64,000 bases of DNA from assembly GCA_035772735.1 (NCBI GenBank), contig JASDFA010000010.1:30567501-30631500 (forward strand). The letters run 5' to 3'. Every line of letters starts with the position of its first letter. The stretch's first letter is position 1. The notes beneath the pieces are model-generated. The model saw only the letters and a list, made by a program, of their open reading frames with translations, was not told the origin of the DNA and did no database searches. Of this stretch, positions 24,378 to 36,940 are shown piece after piece. The translations under genes and the position numbers were made by a program. The DNA comes from Datura wrightii. Taxonomy: Eukaryota > Streptophyta > Magnoliopsida > Solanales > Solanaceae.

Positions 24378-27058
24378 TGTCACGCCCCAGAACTAGGGTA
24401 GGGCGCAACTGGCACTCGATTCATGGTCGATCGAGAAGCCGGCTATATAGCATCTATAAATGTAACACAAAGGCTGACAAAGCCACTTATCACAACTAAC
24501 CAAGATAAATACTGGGCCAATAATTCCTTGACAATTATAAATATGCAACCTAGAAAGCCGACAAGGCTACAATAAAGCTAAGAAAAGAAATGAAAAACAA
24601 ATACGACTACACAACCCACACTACTATACAAACTAGTCTACATCAGCCTCTACAGAGTAAACAAACTGAAATGCATGGGACAGGGCCCCAGCCTACCAAT
24701 GCTGTACACAAAATAGAAAATAGTCCAAATTAGGACATGGCTCTTGGAAGAGAGGAGCATACCACTATTCTGCTGAAATCTGGCTCCTACTACATCCGAT
24801 GATCTGAACCTCGGCTTGTACTTGAAGCACGATTGCAAGAAGGGTCCCATGATGAAGGGACGTCAATACGAATAAAATGTACTGGTATGTAAGGCTGAAA
24901 ACTGTAAACATGTAAGATAAAAATGATAACTAGGCCAGAAATAAGGAGTAGTAACAACCCGAAATCCTGAAAACAGAAACCTGACAATAACTCATTATTG
25001 AAGTGTAAATGCAACTATCTAATGCACAACAAAGACTATAACTAAAATTCCAGCAGACAGCCGACCATAATATATATAATTCGTCTAGCCAGTGTACCAC
25101 ACCGGGGTAAAATAAAAATGCCTCTAGCCGGTGTACCACACCGGGGTAAAATAACAAGACCTCTAGCCGGTGTACCATATCGGGGTTAAATCAATAAATC
25201 TTAGACAAAATCATAAATGGAGTCGATATGGCTTATATTGTACCAGCTCAATACATACAACATAGAAATGACGAACACTAAACATGTGGCCTGCATAGAC
25301 CTCCTTCGTAATGCATAACTGGAATTGAGTACATATAACATGTAAAGCTAGAAAATAGAACTGAAATGCATGTATTAAAAACTTGTATAAATCATAAGGA
25401 ACTACGGATGACCTAAGAGTTTCAGCAAAATTTATAGATCGTGTTCAAGGGACATTAGAGCTCAGAAACTCGCTAGCTTGTCGTTCGGCTTAAGGAAAAG
25501 GGATTATGAAATCTCCCCTTGGCCGGACATATTTCATAGCATACACATAATATAAAGGACAACCATAACCAGGTAATCCTAAGTCGATAAGCTCGTTTAC
25601 CCTCAATAGCTTGCGACGTCTTTACGTGGCTTAATATCGTTTACACGTCCTCATCTTGGCTTTTTCACCAATTTTAGTTAGCAACCATACCTTTAAACAC
25701 ATTTAACATAATATATATATATACACATGACATACAGTAAGGACCATCTAACAATGCCCACACTGAGGGGTCTCCAACTCAATGTACAACCACGACAACA
25801 ATACACACAATATTACACTTTAGATGTCTCACTTCGGCTAGGCATAATCTTAACATTTATCCTCAATTAAACATGGAAATTTAAAGCTTAAATGAATCTT
25901 AACATACTGCCCCAAGACTTTTAAATGGGTTGCCGTCTCATTCAATTCACAACATACGAATCGTGCTTAAAAGAATGATAGACGGGGCGCCTTACATACC
26001 TTTCTCCGATGAACTTTTGTCTACCCGATTTTCTATCTCAATGATCAGCCTTTAACCTCCTTAATCCAGTGGTTTTAAAGGCCAATGAAAATCTTAATTT
26101 ACAGCAAAAAATGCATCCAAAATAACTAACCAGAGGCATTCACAATAGCAACAACAACACACGGCAACATCAACAACATTTAGCCATTTTCTCAACTAGT
26201 TTTCACTAACTTTTGAGGGAGAAAAAAGAGGGAAATTTTACCTTAGTTTTTCTGTAATTCTACCCCTCAATATGAAGTATAATTCCATCAAAAGAAACAG
26301 CCAAAAATCCTAAGGAAAATGAGCAAAACCCGGCTAACAAACAGTCCATCGGCAGCTCACTTAGCTGCCAATTTCCAGATTTTCGCTTTTCAATTTTAGA
26401 GGTTTAAAAGGAGCGAAATCCTTACCTTTTATCCTGATTTCAACACCTACTAAAAGATGGATATATAGGCAGTCCAAATAGATTTTTAAATGCAGAAAAA
26501 CTTCTTCAAAACCTTGCCAAAACGAGCTCCAAAACAGCCCCTAACATACTTGGCAAGTTAATCTCAACTTATCTTGTGATTTTCTTGAACTTTGCTTGAT
26601 GTTCCTCCTTGATTTTCTTTGTCCTAGCTGCTGGAATTGAGAGAGAGATGGAATCATTATCAAGCTGGTCGATTTAGATTTAGCTGAAAATGTTTTCTAC
26701 AAGTGAAAAACCAGATTTTTAGTAAATAGGGCGGTGGGGGCGCTAAGGCGTCATGCCCGCGTCACCGCTCGCGATGCTTCGGTAAAATGCCCATAACTTG
26801 TTACTCCGAACTCCGATTTACAGGAGATTTGATGTTATGAAAACTAGACTCAACGACCTTTAATTTGATAGGGTGGAGCTTCTAGTTCATTATATATTGG
26901 GAAATATGATCGTTTAAAATTAACCCTTACTTATGAACTTCACATACTCTTTATCGTACACATTTCCCTTGTCATATACGACAAATATACAACCCATACT
27001 TTCCTTAACCTAGCATAAAAACATAAAATAATCACCAAAAATTTTCCGAGATGTTATA
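24378..27058 (-). repeat. Tek-B LTR 3 (5'-most in sense)
   Basis: It is 2,681 bp, from TGTCACGCCCC to GATGTTATA on the plus strand, and abuts the CAAAT duplication at 27059-27063. It contains the hairpin array (25088-25191) and a full GC island at 26730-26790. Confidence 0.9.
25088..25191. repeat. 39-bp hairpin tandem array in LTR 3
   Basis: Three units start near 25088, 25127 and 25166. The middle one is a perfect CCGGTGT-ACC-ACACCGG dyad; the third has decayed to ACCATATCGG. Confidence 0.85.
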
Positions 27059-27063
27059 CAAAT

Positions 27064-28265
27064 TCAACTCTTTCTGCATGAAAATATACTGGAGGCTATT
27101 ATGATCCGTGAAAATATCCACATGTACACCATACAAGTAATGCCTCCATATTTTTAAGGCATGAATCACTGCAGCTAACTCTAGATCATGGGTGGGATAG
27201 TTCCTTTCGTGCTTTTTAAATTTCTGGAGGCATAAGCGATTACCTTACCGTGTTGCATCAGGACACACCGCAACCCGATGCATGAAGCATCACAATACAC
27301 GACATACCCCTCTAAACCTTCTGCCAATGCTAACATTGGTACCGACATCAACCTATTTTTCAATTCCTGAAAACTCTACTTACAGGCCTCGGTCCACTGA
27401 AATTTGGCATCTTTCTGAGTCAATTTAGTCAATGGTACCGATAGGGTAGAAAATCCCTCCATGAACCTCCGGTAATACCCGGCTAGGCCCAGAAAACTAT
27501 GAACTTCTGTGGGAGTGGTAGGTCTAGGCCATGTCTTTACTGCCTCTATTTTCTATGAGTCAACTTGAAAAATAGCCTCTGATATAATGTGGCCCAAGAA
27601 AGTTATAGAACTCAACCAAAACGCACATTTACAGAATTTCACATATAGCTGGTGGTCTTTGAGGGTCTGAAGTACTGTCCGCAAATGATCCCTGTGTTCT
27701 GCTTCTAAGCGGAAGTACACCAAAATATCATCAATAAATACGATTACAAACAAATCTAAGTATGGCCAGAAGACATTGTTCATTAAGTCTATGAATACTG
27801 TTGGGGCATTGGTCAACCAAATGACATAACTAGGAACTCAAAATGACCATACCTGGTCATGAAAGCCGTCTTCGAGATATCCTTCTCCCGCACTCGAACC
27901 TGATGGTATCCAGATCTCAGGTCAATTTTAGAAAAATATATATCCAACAAATCATCTATTCTGGGAAGCGGGTATTTATTTTTGATGGTCGCTTTATTCA
28001 ACTGCAGATAATCTATGCACATACAGAGAGAGCCATCTTTCTTTCTCACAAATAGAACTAGTTCACCCCAAAGTGACGTACTTGGCCTGATAAAACCCTT
28101 ATCTAACAAATCTTTCAACTGTTCTTTCAATTCCCTCAATTCAGCCGGAGCCATTCGATATGGAGGGATGGATATAGGCTGAGCATCTGGCAGCAAATCA
28201 ACAGAGAAATTAATTTCTCTTTCTGGAGGGATGCTAGGGAGTTCATCTGGAAAATCATTAACCAC
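27064..28265 (-). pseudogene. Tek-A reverse transcriptase and RNase H (N-terminal part)
   Basis: RT begins near 28265 with ISIPPYRMAPAELRELKEQL, then FVRKKDGSL and LPRIDDLL (27813-28265). The palm FIDDILVYF lies in 27553-27816 after a frame change. RNase H (27181-27363) has YCDASCIG and VLMQHGKVIAYAS. It is cut at 27063 by Tek-B and continues at 8795. The connection between the pieces is broken by stops. Confidence 0.88.
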
Positions 28266-28319
28266 TGGGATGGACTTAAGAGTCGGGACTCTGCTTGTGT
28301 CTCCCCGACCCTAACAATA

Positions 28320-29042
28320 TGGTAGATACAACCCTTGGCTATCAACTTCTTTGACCTAAGATAGGATATGAACTTACCCCTTGGTGTGGGCTATACTACC
28401 TCTCCATTCTTACACTACCTCCCCCGGGAAGTGGAATCAGACGATTCTAGTCCAACATTCTACAGTAGCATAACACGGTGCCAACCAATCCATACCCATA
28501 ATTATATCAAAATCAATCATCTCTAGCTTTACTAAATCTGCTGAGGTTTGATGACCCAAATCTCTATTGTACAATCCCGATAAATTCTTTTAGCAATAAT
28601 AGAGTCACCTATGGGTGTAGATACTGAAAAAGGTCGCTGAAGCAATTTTGGCACTATATCAAACTTTCGAGCTACTAATGGAGTAACATATGATAGAGTA
28701 GAGCCCGGATCTATCAAAGCATAAACTAAGTGAGAATAGACATCTAATATACCTGTCAAAACATTTGGCAATGACTCTCCTGTCACCCTGGTAGTGCATA
28801 TGTCCGATCCTGGTCACTGCCTGAACTGGATGCCCCAGATCTATCCCAGCCCTGCCAGCTGGAGCTGGGGTTCCATTCCCTGTAGAGGGTGTTGGGGAAT
28901 ACGAACCTGCTGAAGACCTATCCTGCTGATCTTGGCTGCTCTGGCATCTATTCAGACAATTTCTCATCATATGTCCCTCCTTCCCACAAGAATAGCAGGC
29001 TGTGGAACCATATTGCACCTCCCCAGGTATTGCCTGTGGCAA
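28320..29042 (-). pseudogene. Tek-A CCHC knuckle and protease
   Basis: An intact knuckle, CYSCGKEGHMMRNC, is encoded near 28960-29005, followed by a Ser/Gly/Pro-rich linker. The protease at 28532-28786 has ALIDPGSTLSYVTPLVA and STPIGDSIIAKR. Frameshifts break it near 28560 and again in 28400-28500, where the IMGMDWL-type end is still recognisable. Confidence 0.85.
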
Positions 29043-29246
29043 GTACTATATCAGGGCACTGCTAATTTTGTCTGATCTGGTCCTCTCTACTGCTATGAGC
29101 CTGATGCCCGTGAACCCTCACCGGGACCTAACTATCCACGAAGATCTAACCTGCTACCCTACCGCAATTGGAATGGGGGCCTGGGCGGCCTACTTGATAA
29201 ACAAGGCCTGGGTCCACCAAAAAAATCAGCCTAGAAATCTGCAGGT

Positions 29247-30086
29247 CTACCCCTCCGACGCTGCTCCTGACCTTCCCTCTCCATTGAATACTGATGCTGT
29301 ATGAGCTCCTCTATATTCTAGGCAAATGCCTGAACCCGTGAAATTCCATATCCTCTCGCAGTGTGGCCGTAATACATGACTCCACATACTTTGGCATAAG
29401 TCCAATAATGAACCGATGCACCCTGGCTGGCATGGTGTCAACAAACGAGGGCACATATCTGGATAAAGAATCAAACGTCAATGCATATTCTCTGACGCTC
29501 ATTCTGCCTGCTCTAGTTGTAAAAACTACTCTACTCTGGTTCACCGGACCTCTCGGGGCAGGTAATGGTCTATGAAAGCCTCAGAGAAAACAGGCCACGT
29601 AGGTGAAGGTTCATCTCTACCTCGAGATCTCTCCCAACTCTCGTACCACAAAACTTCTACATCTCACAGTCGGAATACCGCTAGCTCAATTGATTTGGTA
29701 GATGAGGCATGCATAACCCTGAATATCCTCTGCAACTGATCTATAAAATTTTGGGGATCCTCTCTATGATTAGTCCCTGTAAACTGTGGGGGACTCAGAG
29801 CAAGGAGTTCTCAAACTCTCAAGCTACTAGGCCCCTTAGAGGGCTCAGCGGCAGCTGGTACTACTGGTGCAGGCTGACGCTGGGCAACCATTATCTAAAC
29901 CCACGTATAAAATGCACCTCTAAGATCCTTATCCGATGGTACTAGAATAGCTGGGGGTGGTACTGGTGTATCTACTGCCCTGGTGGGCTCTGAGTGCGGT
30001 GGTGAGTGTTGGGGAGATCGAGGGGATGCCCTCTCCTGCTGCATATCTACATCTCGACCAGTCGTATTCCGTCTTGCATCTGACAT
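29247..30086 (-). pseudogene. Tek-A gag
   Basis: It starts MSDARRNTT at 30086 with a Pro/Ser-rich N-terminus. The capsid part at 29311-29544 shows SVREYALTFDSLSRYVPSFV and FIIGLMPKYVESCI. Stops at about 29894 and frameshifts between 29545 and 29890 break it. Confidence 0.85.
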
Positions 30087-30286
30087 TTTTCTCTGTAAAT
30101 AAACAAAATAACGTAAGCTTAGGGGATTACCCTATACAACTCGGCTCTATAGCATGACTGGAGGAGAAAAAAGAGTAACCACACTATTATGTCTCGTAGC
30201 CTCCTGTCTATAGAATGTGGTGCACAACACATCCATAGACAAGACTCTACTTGACACGGCTTGCAGGCTCCCTGGGGTAAGACCTA

Positions 30287-30298
30287 CTTTGATATCAA
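30287..30298 (-). other. Degenerate primer binding site of Tek-A
   Basis: The minus strand reads TTGATATCAAAG close to the LTR, against TTGGTATCAGAG expected for initiator tRNA-Met. Both differences are G-to-A. Confidence 0.65.
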
Positions 30299-30301
30299 GT
30301 T

Positions 30302-32271
30302 TTTAACGTCCCGCCTTGGGGGGTATGAATGGCACCTGGTGCCCTACTAGGGTCTGGACTGATTTGACTAGACCTATGCACTTCTGGTGCAAACATACTC
30401 CTCAAATCATGAAAACAATGGGCTATATCTCAGCTGTAAACACAACCTCCGACTGACAAGGCCACATAGCCACCTGTAAAATAAAACAGCTACCAAGAAA
30501 CAGATGATAATAGGGAGTCCTATGCGGGCCGACAAGGCCACCATGCTGTCTAGTTATAACTGAAATGAAAATCAAGTGACTTACACATACTATAGCTGAC
30601 AAGGCCACTACTCAATAGCTAAAAAAGGCCCTACATGACCGTCATCACAAAATGAAACATACATCTAGGCCCCACATGACCAATAATAGACTAACCACAG
30701 GGTATTGTACATCTGCAATCCTCTAGGAGTAGAATAGTGGTCGAGGCAGGGCCCCAACCTACCCATAAACTGAACAATCAAAAAAGAGCAGACCTTCTAG
30801 CTACTAGCTCTGGAGGAAGGGAGCTGACTGTACTGCTAACCCTGGCTGAAAGCTACGAAAGTCCTGGTCTATGCCTATCCGTACCTGCAGGCAAGTAATG
30901 CAACGCCTCTAGAGGGCGTCAGTACAATATGTACCAAATATGTCAGGTAGTAAAATAATAACTGAATGATAGCTAAAAAACTGAAATAATCATACAGATA
31001 GAGGGGAAAGAGTTTAACTTGAACGATCTGGCTATCTGTAGTATTTAATTAACAAGATACAAATATACACAAATAAGAACCTAACCGGGCCCCCATAATC
31101 CTAGAGGGTACAACCCATACAAGAATAACCTACCTGGGCCCCCATAAGCCTCGGCAGGTACAAGCAATATATATTCTACTATCTAGTTGCTAATGATTGC
31201 AGTATACGGTAACTCAAAACGACCCTTCAGCCTCGATTTAATAAAACTCACTATGGCCCTCATGACCTCAATCAGGTGGGACTTACTATGGCCCTCACAA
31301 CCTCAATCTAATGGAACTTGCTATGGCCCTCACGACCTCAGTAGAATATGACTCGATATGGCCCTCGCGGCCTCTATGTCACAAAACACAATATGGCCCT
31401 CGTGGCCTCAATATAACTAAACTCAGCTAATCACAATAGATATGCCTTTGACTATTTTACTGGGACTCAAACTGTATTACAATACTAAAGAGGCAAACTT
31501 GCCGAAGGAATTTGCCTTAAGATACCTTAATTGTCGTCTTCCTAAGTAACTGGCAAGTTTCAACTGGTATTCAATAGCCCTTCCTAACTGTAATCATTCT
31601 ACTAAGAGAATAAAACTAGTTTCAGTACTACATTCGGCAGAAACAACAAATTATAGTACTAATATTGACTATACTTCAACTTAAAGAAACACGAACGAAA
31701 ATGTATAATTTCTCGAGAGTTTATAAGGGAGAAATATTTATTTAAAGTCTGTGATCGTATTGAAATCAGTTTGAAGCAATTCTGATAGCTTTTTCTCGGT
31801 GGAGTTATGATTCACCGGGCGAATTTCACAAAAATAACTCCGTAGTACTGCTCCCTAAGGGATTAGGATTCAATACCCGAAGTTAATTTGAATTTGGACG
31901 GTGTTTTGTAGCGTAAAGGGATGAAAACCTCTCAATTCCCTCGAATTTTACTCTCTCTGCCCGAAGGTATAGATGTATCAAATGAAACAAATGACAACTT
32001 AATATATATAACATTTGGGCACTGGATAGAGGGTCCATGGAACGAACCACATCGTGCCAAAACACGAGCGTGTCACGGAGCCCAATGCGGAGGGGGAGGT
32101 TCCGTGACACGTTGCCCCTCTGGCAGCCTACTTTGGCTTTCTCCCTTACTTCCCCAATTCCGCGCTCGTTCGACCTTTTCTTAGGCTCTTTCTCATATGC
32201 ACCGTACTCTAAAACTCTTGATGAACGTGCTAATAGACTGACTAAATGTTAGAAATTTATGGGGTGTAACA
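30302..32271 (-). repeat. Tek-A 5' LTR
   Basis: About 1,970 bp, aligned throughout with 4833-6857 but with its own indels. On the plus strand it starts TTTAACGTCCCGCC (TG lost) and ends GGGGTGTAACA. The GC island at 32030-32120 includes an 11-bp inverted repeat, CGTGTCACGGA (32069-32079) with TCCGTGACACG (32101-32111). It lies upstream, in sense, of a TATATATA stretch near 32000-32012. Confidence 0.85.
31211..31435. repeat. 35-bp tandem array in Tek-A 5' LTR (about 6 units)
   Basis: Same unit as 5741-6025, with cores such as ATGGCCCTCACGACCTCA, but fewer copies. Confidence 0.85.
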
Positions 32272-32329
32272 ATAGAGTTATGATATAAATTTAATTTTTT
32301 TTATTTTGTCTTTTTTTATTTGAGCTATG
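32272..32329. repeat. 50-bp AT-rich tandem unit, right of Tek-A
   Basis: It begins ATAGAGTTATGAT and continues with T-runs like the unit at 4778-4827. It ends GAGCTATG, the start of a further unit, where an LTR fragment begins. Confidence 0.65.
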
Positions 32330-32406
32330 TGTCATGCCCCACCTTGGGAGGTGTGACTGACACCTAGTTCCACACTGAATTTTGAGTTGACCTAGCTGCA
32401 CATACA
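32330..32406 (-). repeat. LTR stub of a Tek-A relative
   Basis: TGTCATGCCCCACCTTGGGAGG and the next bases match the outer end of the Tek-A/Tek-A2 LTR (compare 59183). It is cut at 32406 by the Tek-C LTR. The remainder is not in the window. Confidence 0.75.
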
Positions 32407-32819
32407 TGTAATACCCTGAAAAGCCCTAAGATCAGACCCGAGGGTTGAAATGGAGAAAATAGGAATTTCTGTACTAGGTCACATGACAAGTCATCCCATG
32501 ACCCGTAAAGTGCACCACGAGTCGTTAGGTGACCCGTGGAGTGAAGGGAGAGTTGGTTGGATTTTGTGATTGGGGGTTGACGACCAGATAAACAACAACT
32601 TGTTGACAGGGCAACAAGTCGTGAAGTCAGCCTGGTCAGGAGCATACATGAATGTGGAAAGTTTTGGCAGTGAACCCATTGACTCATCATCACGAGTCAT
32701 CCCTCAGGCAACGAGTCATCCAGTCCGTCGTTGGGACTGGCAGTGTGACTTATCCTGCAAAATTATTAAGGGCTTTTATGTAATTCCTAAGTTCCTAAGA
32801 CCTAAACTACAACATTTTA
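32407..32819 (+). repeat. Tek-C 5' LTR, first part
   Basis: It begins TGTAATACCCTG. It holds a run of short dyads built on CACGAGTC and GACTCGT-like words (32460-32745). It is cut by Tek-D at 32819; the flanking TTTTA (32815-32819) is repeated as TGTTA at 39131-39135. Confidence 0.8.
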
Positions 32820-34962
32820 TGTTATACCCCGGGAAACCAAGGATCAGACTCGGGGAGTCAAATAGGGAAAATCTGGAAAATATTGCCGCAGTGCAGGACG
32901 AGTCATTAGACGATGTGTGGTCAACTACCACGAGTCGCCAGGTGGCTCGTGGTAAGGCTAGACTGGTCTTAGGAGTTGAGGTCCCCATGGGCGTGGGAAT
33001 GACTCGTGGTCAGCTATCACGAGTCGTCAGGTCAACCGTGGGATGAGGCTGGGTATTAAATTGGAGGTCTGACTAGTGTACTTAACGGATAGGAACCCAA
33101 GAGTCATGGTCAGTCCCAATGACTCGTGAGGTGCGTCGTGAGCAAGCCTGAGGAATTTTAATTGAGGCTGAGACAGTGTACTTGATGGGTGACACGATGA
33201 GTCGTTGCCCGTCCTGACGAGTCGTCAGGTCACCCATTAGGGTCACCTGGCAGTTATTTTCTGCGAATTAGTAAGGGCCTTCTCCTTATTTCCTAAACTC
33301 CTAAGGCCTAAACTATGTCGTTTTAAGGTCTGAATAGGGTCTTTTAAGGAAGGTTAGTCCATGTTAAGCCTCATTTGTGCATGCAAGAGTTAGAGAGGAG
33401 GGTAGAAGGTGATTCAAGTCTTCTTCCTCAAAATTCTCCAAATTCCATCTTGGGCTTTCAAGGGGAAACTAAGAACCAAGTGTTTCCAGGTATGTAGGGT
33501 TTATAATGGGTAAATCCTTTCACACCCATGCCCAAACTTTATTTTAAATCATGAATTCTCCTATTCAAGTCTATGGGGTTTTACCCAAATGCATGAAAAT
33601 GTGATTTCTCTTTATGGGTATAATTTAATTGAGTTTTAATTATGGAATTTTGAATGATGGGCAAGTCTTATATTATTTTCTTTAAAATCATGTTTCAAGC
33701 TATTTAAATCTAAAATGCCCATTGATGAAAGTTCATGAAACTTATGATTTATGATGAGTATTTAATATTTTGAGTTTATTGATGATGGAAAAGCATGATT
33801 TCAAGTTCCCATGTTTATGAGCATATTTTTTAAAAGAATTGTGTATGTTAAAGTATTGGGCAATGCCCATATGTTGAAGAATGATTTACGATTTATGAAA
33901 CAAATTACATGATTTATCGATCTACGATGTCGGCCGATGAAAAGGGCCTTTGGTTCTTGGCTAAGCATGTTTTAAAGGGGATCAATGATGATAAATGTTA
34001 TATTTTAGCCAATTAATTTTAATGCATGATGTTATTGATTTATGTATGAGCCTATATGCATAATTTTGGGAGCCGTGTCTAGCACTGAGCAGCCCGACGT
34101 TCAAAGGACCACGCCGGTGTATCATAACCACATGCCACCATGGGTTCTAATGTTATATATTGTATTGATACAGATCCCCTCAGATGTGATATCACGCCTA
34201 ATGCACGACCCTCGCCTGGCAAGCCAGGGTCGGCTCTGGCCACTTGAGTGAGATAGTTGGGGCATCATGAAAGGCTCTACCATGATGGTGTCGGTTAAGA
34301 CGAGTCCTCCCATTGTTCTGCATGTTTTATGCATTGTTATATTTATGTTATTGGCTCAAGTTTTGTTTTGATAAAGTTTACATACGATTATGATAATGAA
34401 TGATTTGAAAGTCTTGAGCCTTATGTTTACTTACGAAGTTTATGATACAAGCATGATATCCTTCTCCTATGTTTATTTATGAGTTTATTATACTTTTAAA
34501 TTTTCATTTTACTTACCTTGCATTCTCAGTACATTCCACTTACTGACCGCATTCTTTCTATGCTGTATCATTTCATGATACAAGGTCCGAATCTCAGGCT
34601 CATCCTCATCCTTAGTTCACCTCAGTTCTCGCTCTCAGCTATTGGTGAGTCCTCATGTTCCGAGGGCCTTTTGACAGACTTTCATGTTATTTGTGTTTCA
34701 ATATTTGTTGGGTTAGTTGGGAATATTGTCCCATCAACTCATCTTATGTAGTAGAGGCTTTCAGACAAGATGTAGAACCCAGCTTATGTAAATGCCAGTA
34801 CTTCCAGTTGTTATTCTATGCTTACATTTCTGTTATGTTTTATGCTAAGTATTTCACTTTATTAAATGAGATTAGATGTATGCATGTGCGATGGGTCGAC
34901 TGGGGTCTCTCGGGGTCCCTTATCCCATGTCTATGATCCGGGTATAAGTTCGGGTCTTGACA
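32820..34962 (+). repeat. Tek-D 5' LTR
   Basis: 2,143 bp, from TGTTATACCCCGGG to GGGTCTTGACA. Bases 32890-33250 are dense with dyads such as GACTCGTG-(9)-CACGAGTC (about 33000-33024). The rest is AT-rich with no coding potential that I trust. Confidence 0.88.
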
Positions 34963-34966
34963 AACT

Positions 34967-34978
34967 TGGTATTAGAGC
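34967..34978 (+). other. Primer binding site of Tek-D
   Basis: TGGTATTAGAGC, one C-to-T change from the initiator tRNA-Met match, starts four bases after the LTR. Confidence 0.85.
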
Positions 34979-35176
34979 AATAGGTTTTGGAGTGTCCTAG
35001 GGTGTTTGAAAGCCACGTCAAGTAGAGTCTTTTTCATGGGCATGAAGCGCGCCACACCTATGACGAAGAGGCTACGAGACATTTAGGAAATGTTCCCTTC
35101 CTTCATGATTCCACGTCGTGCCATGAGTTTAACTCTCTCCCTTCCTCTAACTCATGCGATACGCATGTGCAGAAAC

Positions 35177-35470
35177 ATGTCTTCTCAGAACAATGATGGA
35201 AATTAGCCATCACCACCAACTCCGATGGATCCCATGCAAGTTACTGATGCGGAGCTAGGAGCCGCACTTAAAGTGTTGATGCGAGCTATGATCACCTAGC
35301 CTGGCCAGCGGGCTATCACAGATATTTTCTTTTATTGTGGCCAACTTGGTCATAAGCACAAGGATTGCGCTGCAGCCAAAGATGGTCGGAAAGGCCGTGC
35401 TCTGAATCCCTCTCCATCAGTTCCAGCAAGTCGCCCACCTCCAAAGCATAGGGTGTCAAGAGGGAGTGGT
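35177..35470 (+). pseudogene. Tek-D gag remnant
   Basis: ATG at 35177 opens MSSQNNDG, then an in-frame stop, and MDPMQVTDAELGAALKVL as in Tekay Gag N-termini. It jumps directly to a knuckle-like FYCGQLGHKHKDC (first Cys lost) and a Ser/Pro linker. The capsid core is missing, so one deletion joined the start and end of gag. Confidence 0.75.
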
Positions 35471-36940
35471 TTTTGACCTCAGATGTATGTCTCAGGTATG
35501 TTATAAGCATTTCCATCGAACCTACCCCGATTTCTAGTTTTGAGAGCCTACTATACAAGGTGTGGGATTTCGTTATGCACCTTAGTATGAGATCTATTTT
35601 GTGGGAGGTAGGCAAAGGCTAAGAGTATGAAGTATTCAACGATAGCTTTGGAGCTGAATGGGCAGTCTGGAGCTAGTGATATTAGTGCAACTGTAACAAA
35701 GGGTCCTAGAGCCCTAGAATGATAGCTCTAATCTAAGAGAGAGATGGTAAATAAAGGGTCATGTCGGGTCTTAAGTTTTAGCAAATAAGTTCTAGGGATG
35801 GTACTTAGGGATAGTCAACCCATTCTCATTTAGATGTTTCTCTCGTATGTATCTTGATGTTATGCTCAACCCATGCTTACGTTCCGAACTCTAAGATGAT
35901 GGGCAACCCCGTCAGTTAGCTATCCCAACATTACTCAATGAATCCATAAATTTGGCTTCATGTCATGACCCTCGTTGCGTATGTGAGCTCATATCCCTTA
36001 GTATGCTTAGCTTTATAAACTCAGTCCTTAAGATTTGCCTTATCGTCTCATGAGGATCATGTTATATCAGGTACATGCCCAACTTGGATTCCTTGAATAA
36101 TTCGTGCTCATGATTTCCTTACTCCAGGATCTATGGGTGGTCCCAACGATGTAAATGATAGTTAAGATGTGTATGTCCAGGATAACTCCCTACCCTTGCT
36201 ATAGGTGTCAGGCATGTAGAAGTTTAAAAGTGCAATGATTAGCTAAAACCTGGAAGTACAACAACCCACATGGTCATTTCATGATTTTGACCCGTTTCCC
36301 TACCTTGAATCTTGTCGTATCTTTAGTTTGCTACTTATGACTTGATGAGATGGATGACACAATTCCAAGATGATCCAATGATGATTGGATAAGATTCTCG
36401 GTTTTAAGAGGCCTGAAGTTTGAGAGGTTTGACCAAGGTCAACATTTCAGGTTAACGAGCTCGAATTTGGATTTTGAAAGTTCTGTTAGTACTGGATGGT
36501 GATTTATGACTTAGTTGGGTAGTTGTGTGGGTCCCAAGGTGATTCAGGAGTAATTTGAACTTTTTGGTTAAGTCGAGAACTTTAAGGAGGATGAGTTGAC
36601 CATGGTCGACTTTCGATAAAACAACCTAATATCGGTGGTTGATGATTCCAACAGGCCTGGAATGTATTTTATGGTTGAATTGCATATTTGGGTTGTGTCG
36701 AAGGATTCTGGATGAGCTTTGGGTGGATTTGAACGTTTTGTGTGTTTAGCATGATTTTAAGTATAAGGTGTGGTGTCATGGTTCAGGATGGATCAGAATT
36801 TTTCTTGATGACCGGGGGCAAAGCTAGATAAGGTGAGGATCCTATCTTAGTAAGGTCGAAGGTGGTTGTTCAGATCAGAAGGTAGAGGTTGTTCCAAATG
36901 GGGAGATGGGGTACTTCAATAACAGGGTAATTGGGGTGAT
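35471..36940 (+). other. Unassigned sequence inside Tek-D
   Basis: This fills the place of pol but shows no protease or RT motif in any frame. Bases 36400-36760 (AACGAGCTCGAATTTGG and following) look like an untranslated or LTR stretch of another interspersed repeat. I can assign no function. Confidence 0.45.

Larger units (their letters stand above)
8796..27058 (-). mobile_element. Tek-B: compound Tekay element with three LTRs and two internal regions
   Basis: LTRs at 8796-11483, 16614-19276 and 24378-27058 alternate with two internal regions (11484-16613 and 19277-24377), all in minus orientation. Only the outer ends carry a target duplication (CAAAT). Each internal region has its own PBS, gag, PR, RT-RH, IN and PPT. 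Both carry the same three in-frame stops (gag, RNase H-IN linker and integrase), so they descend from one defective ancestor. Unequal recombination between LTRs, or insertion of a recombined tandem, would give this structure. Confidence 0.9.
4833..32271 (-). mobile_element. Tek-A: Tekay/Del-type Ty3/gypsy chromovirus, interrupted by Tek-B
   Basis: Two LTRs (4833-6857 and 30302-32271) flank an internal region of about 5.2 kb that encodes, in minus orientation, gag, CCHC knuckle, protease, RT, RNase H and integrase with chromodomain remnants. A 5-bp target duplication ATAGA is perfect on both sides. The order PR-RT-RH-IN and the HPxFHVSML-type integrase end indicate the Tekay chromovirus clade. 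Tek-B sits in its RNase H. The LTRs differ by several percent plus indels, so it is clearly older than AthM. Confidence 0.9.

Noticed and set aside
32447..33046. Plus-strand frame 32570-33046 spanning the Tek-C/Tek-D junction as a gene
   Set aside because: It crosses the border of two elements and runs through dyad-rich LTR sequence that is GC-rich and stop-poor by composition.
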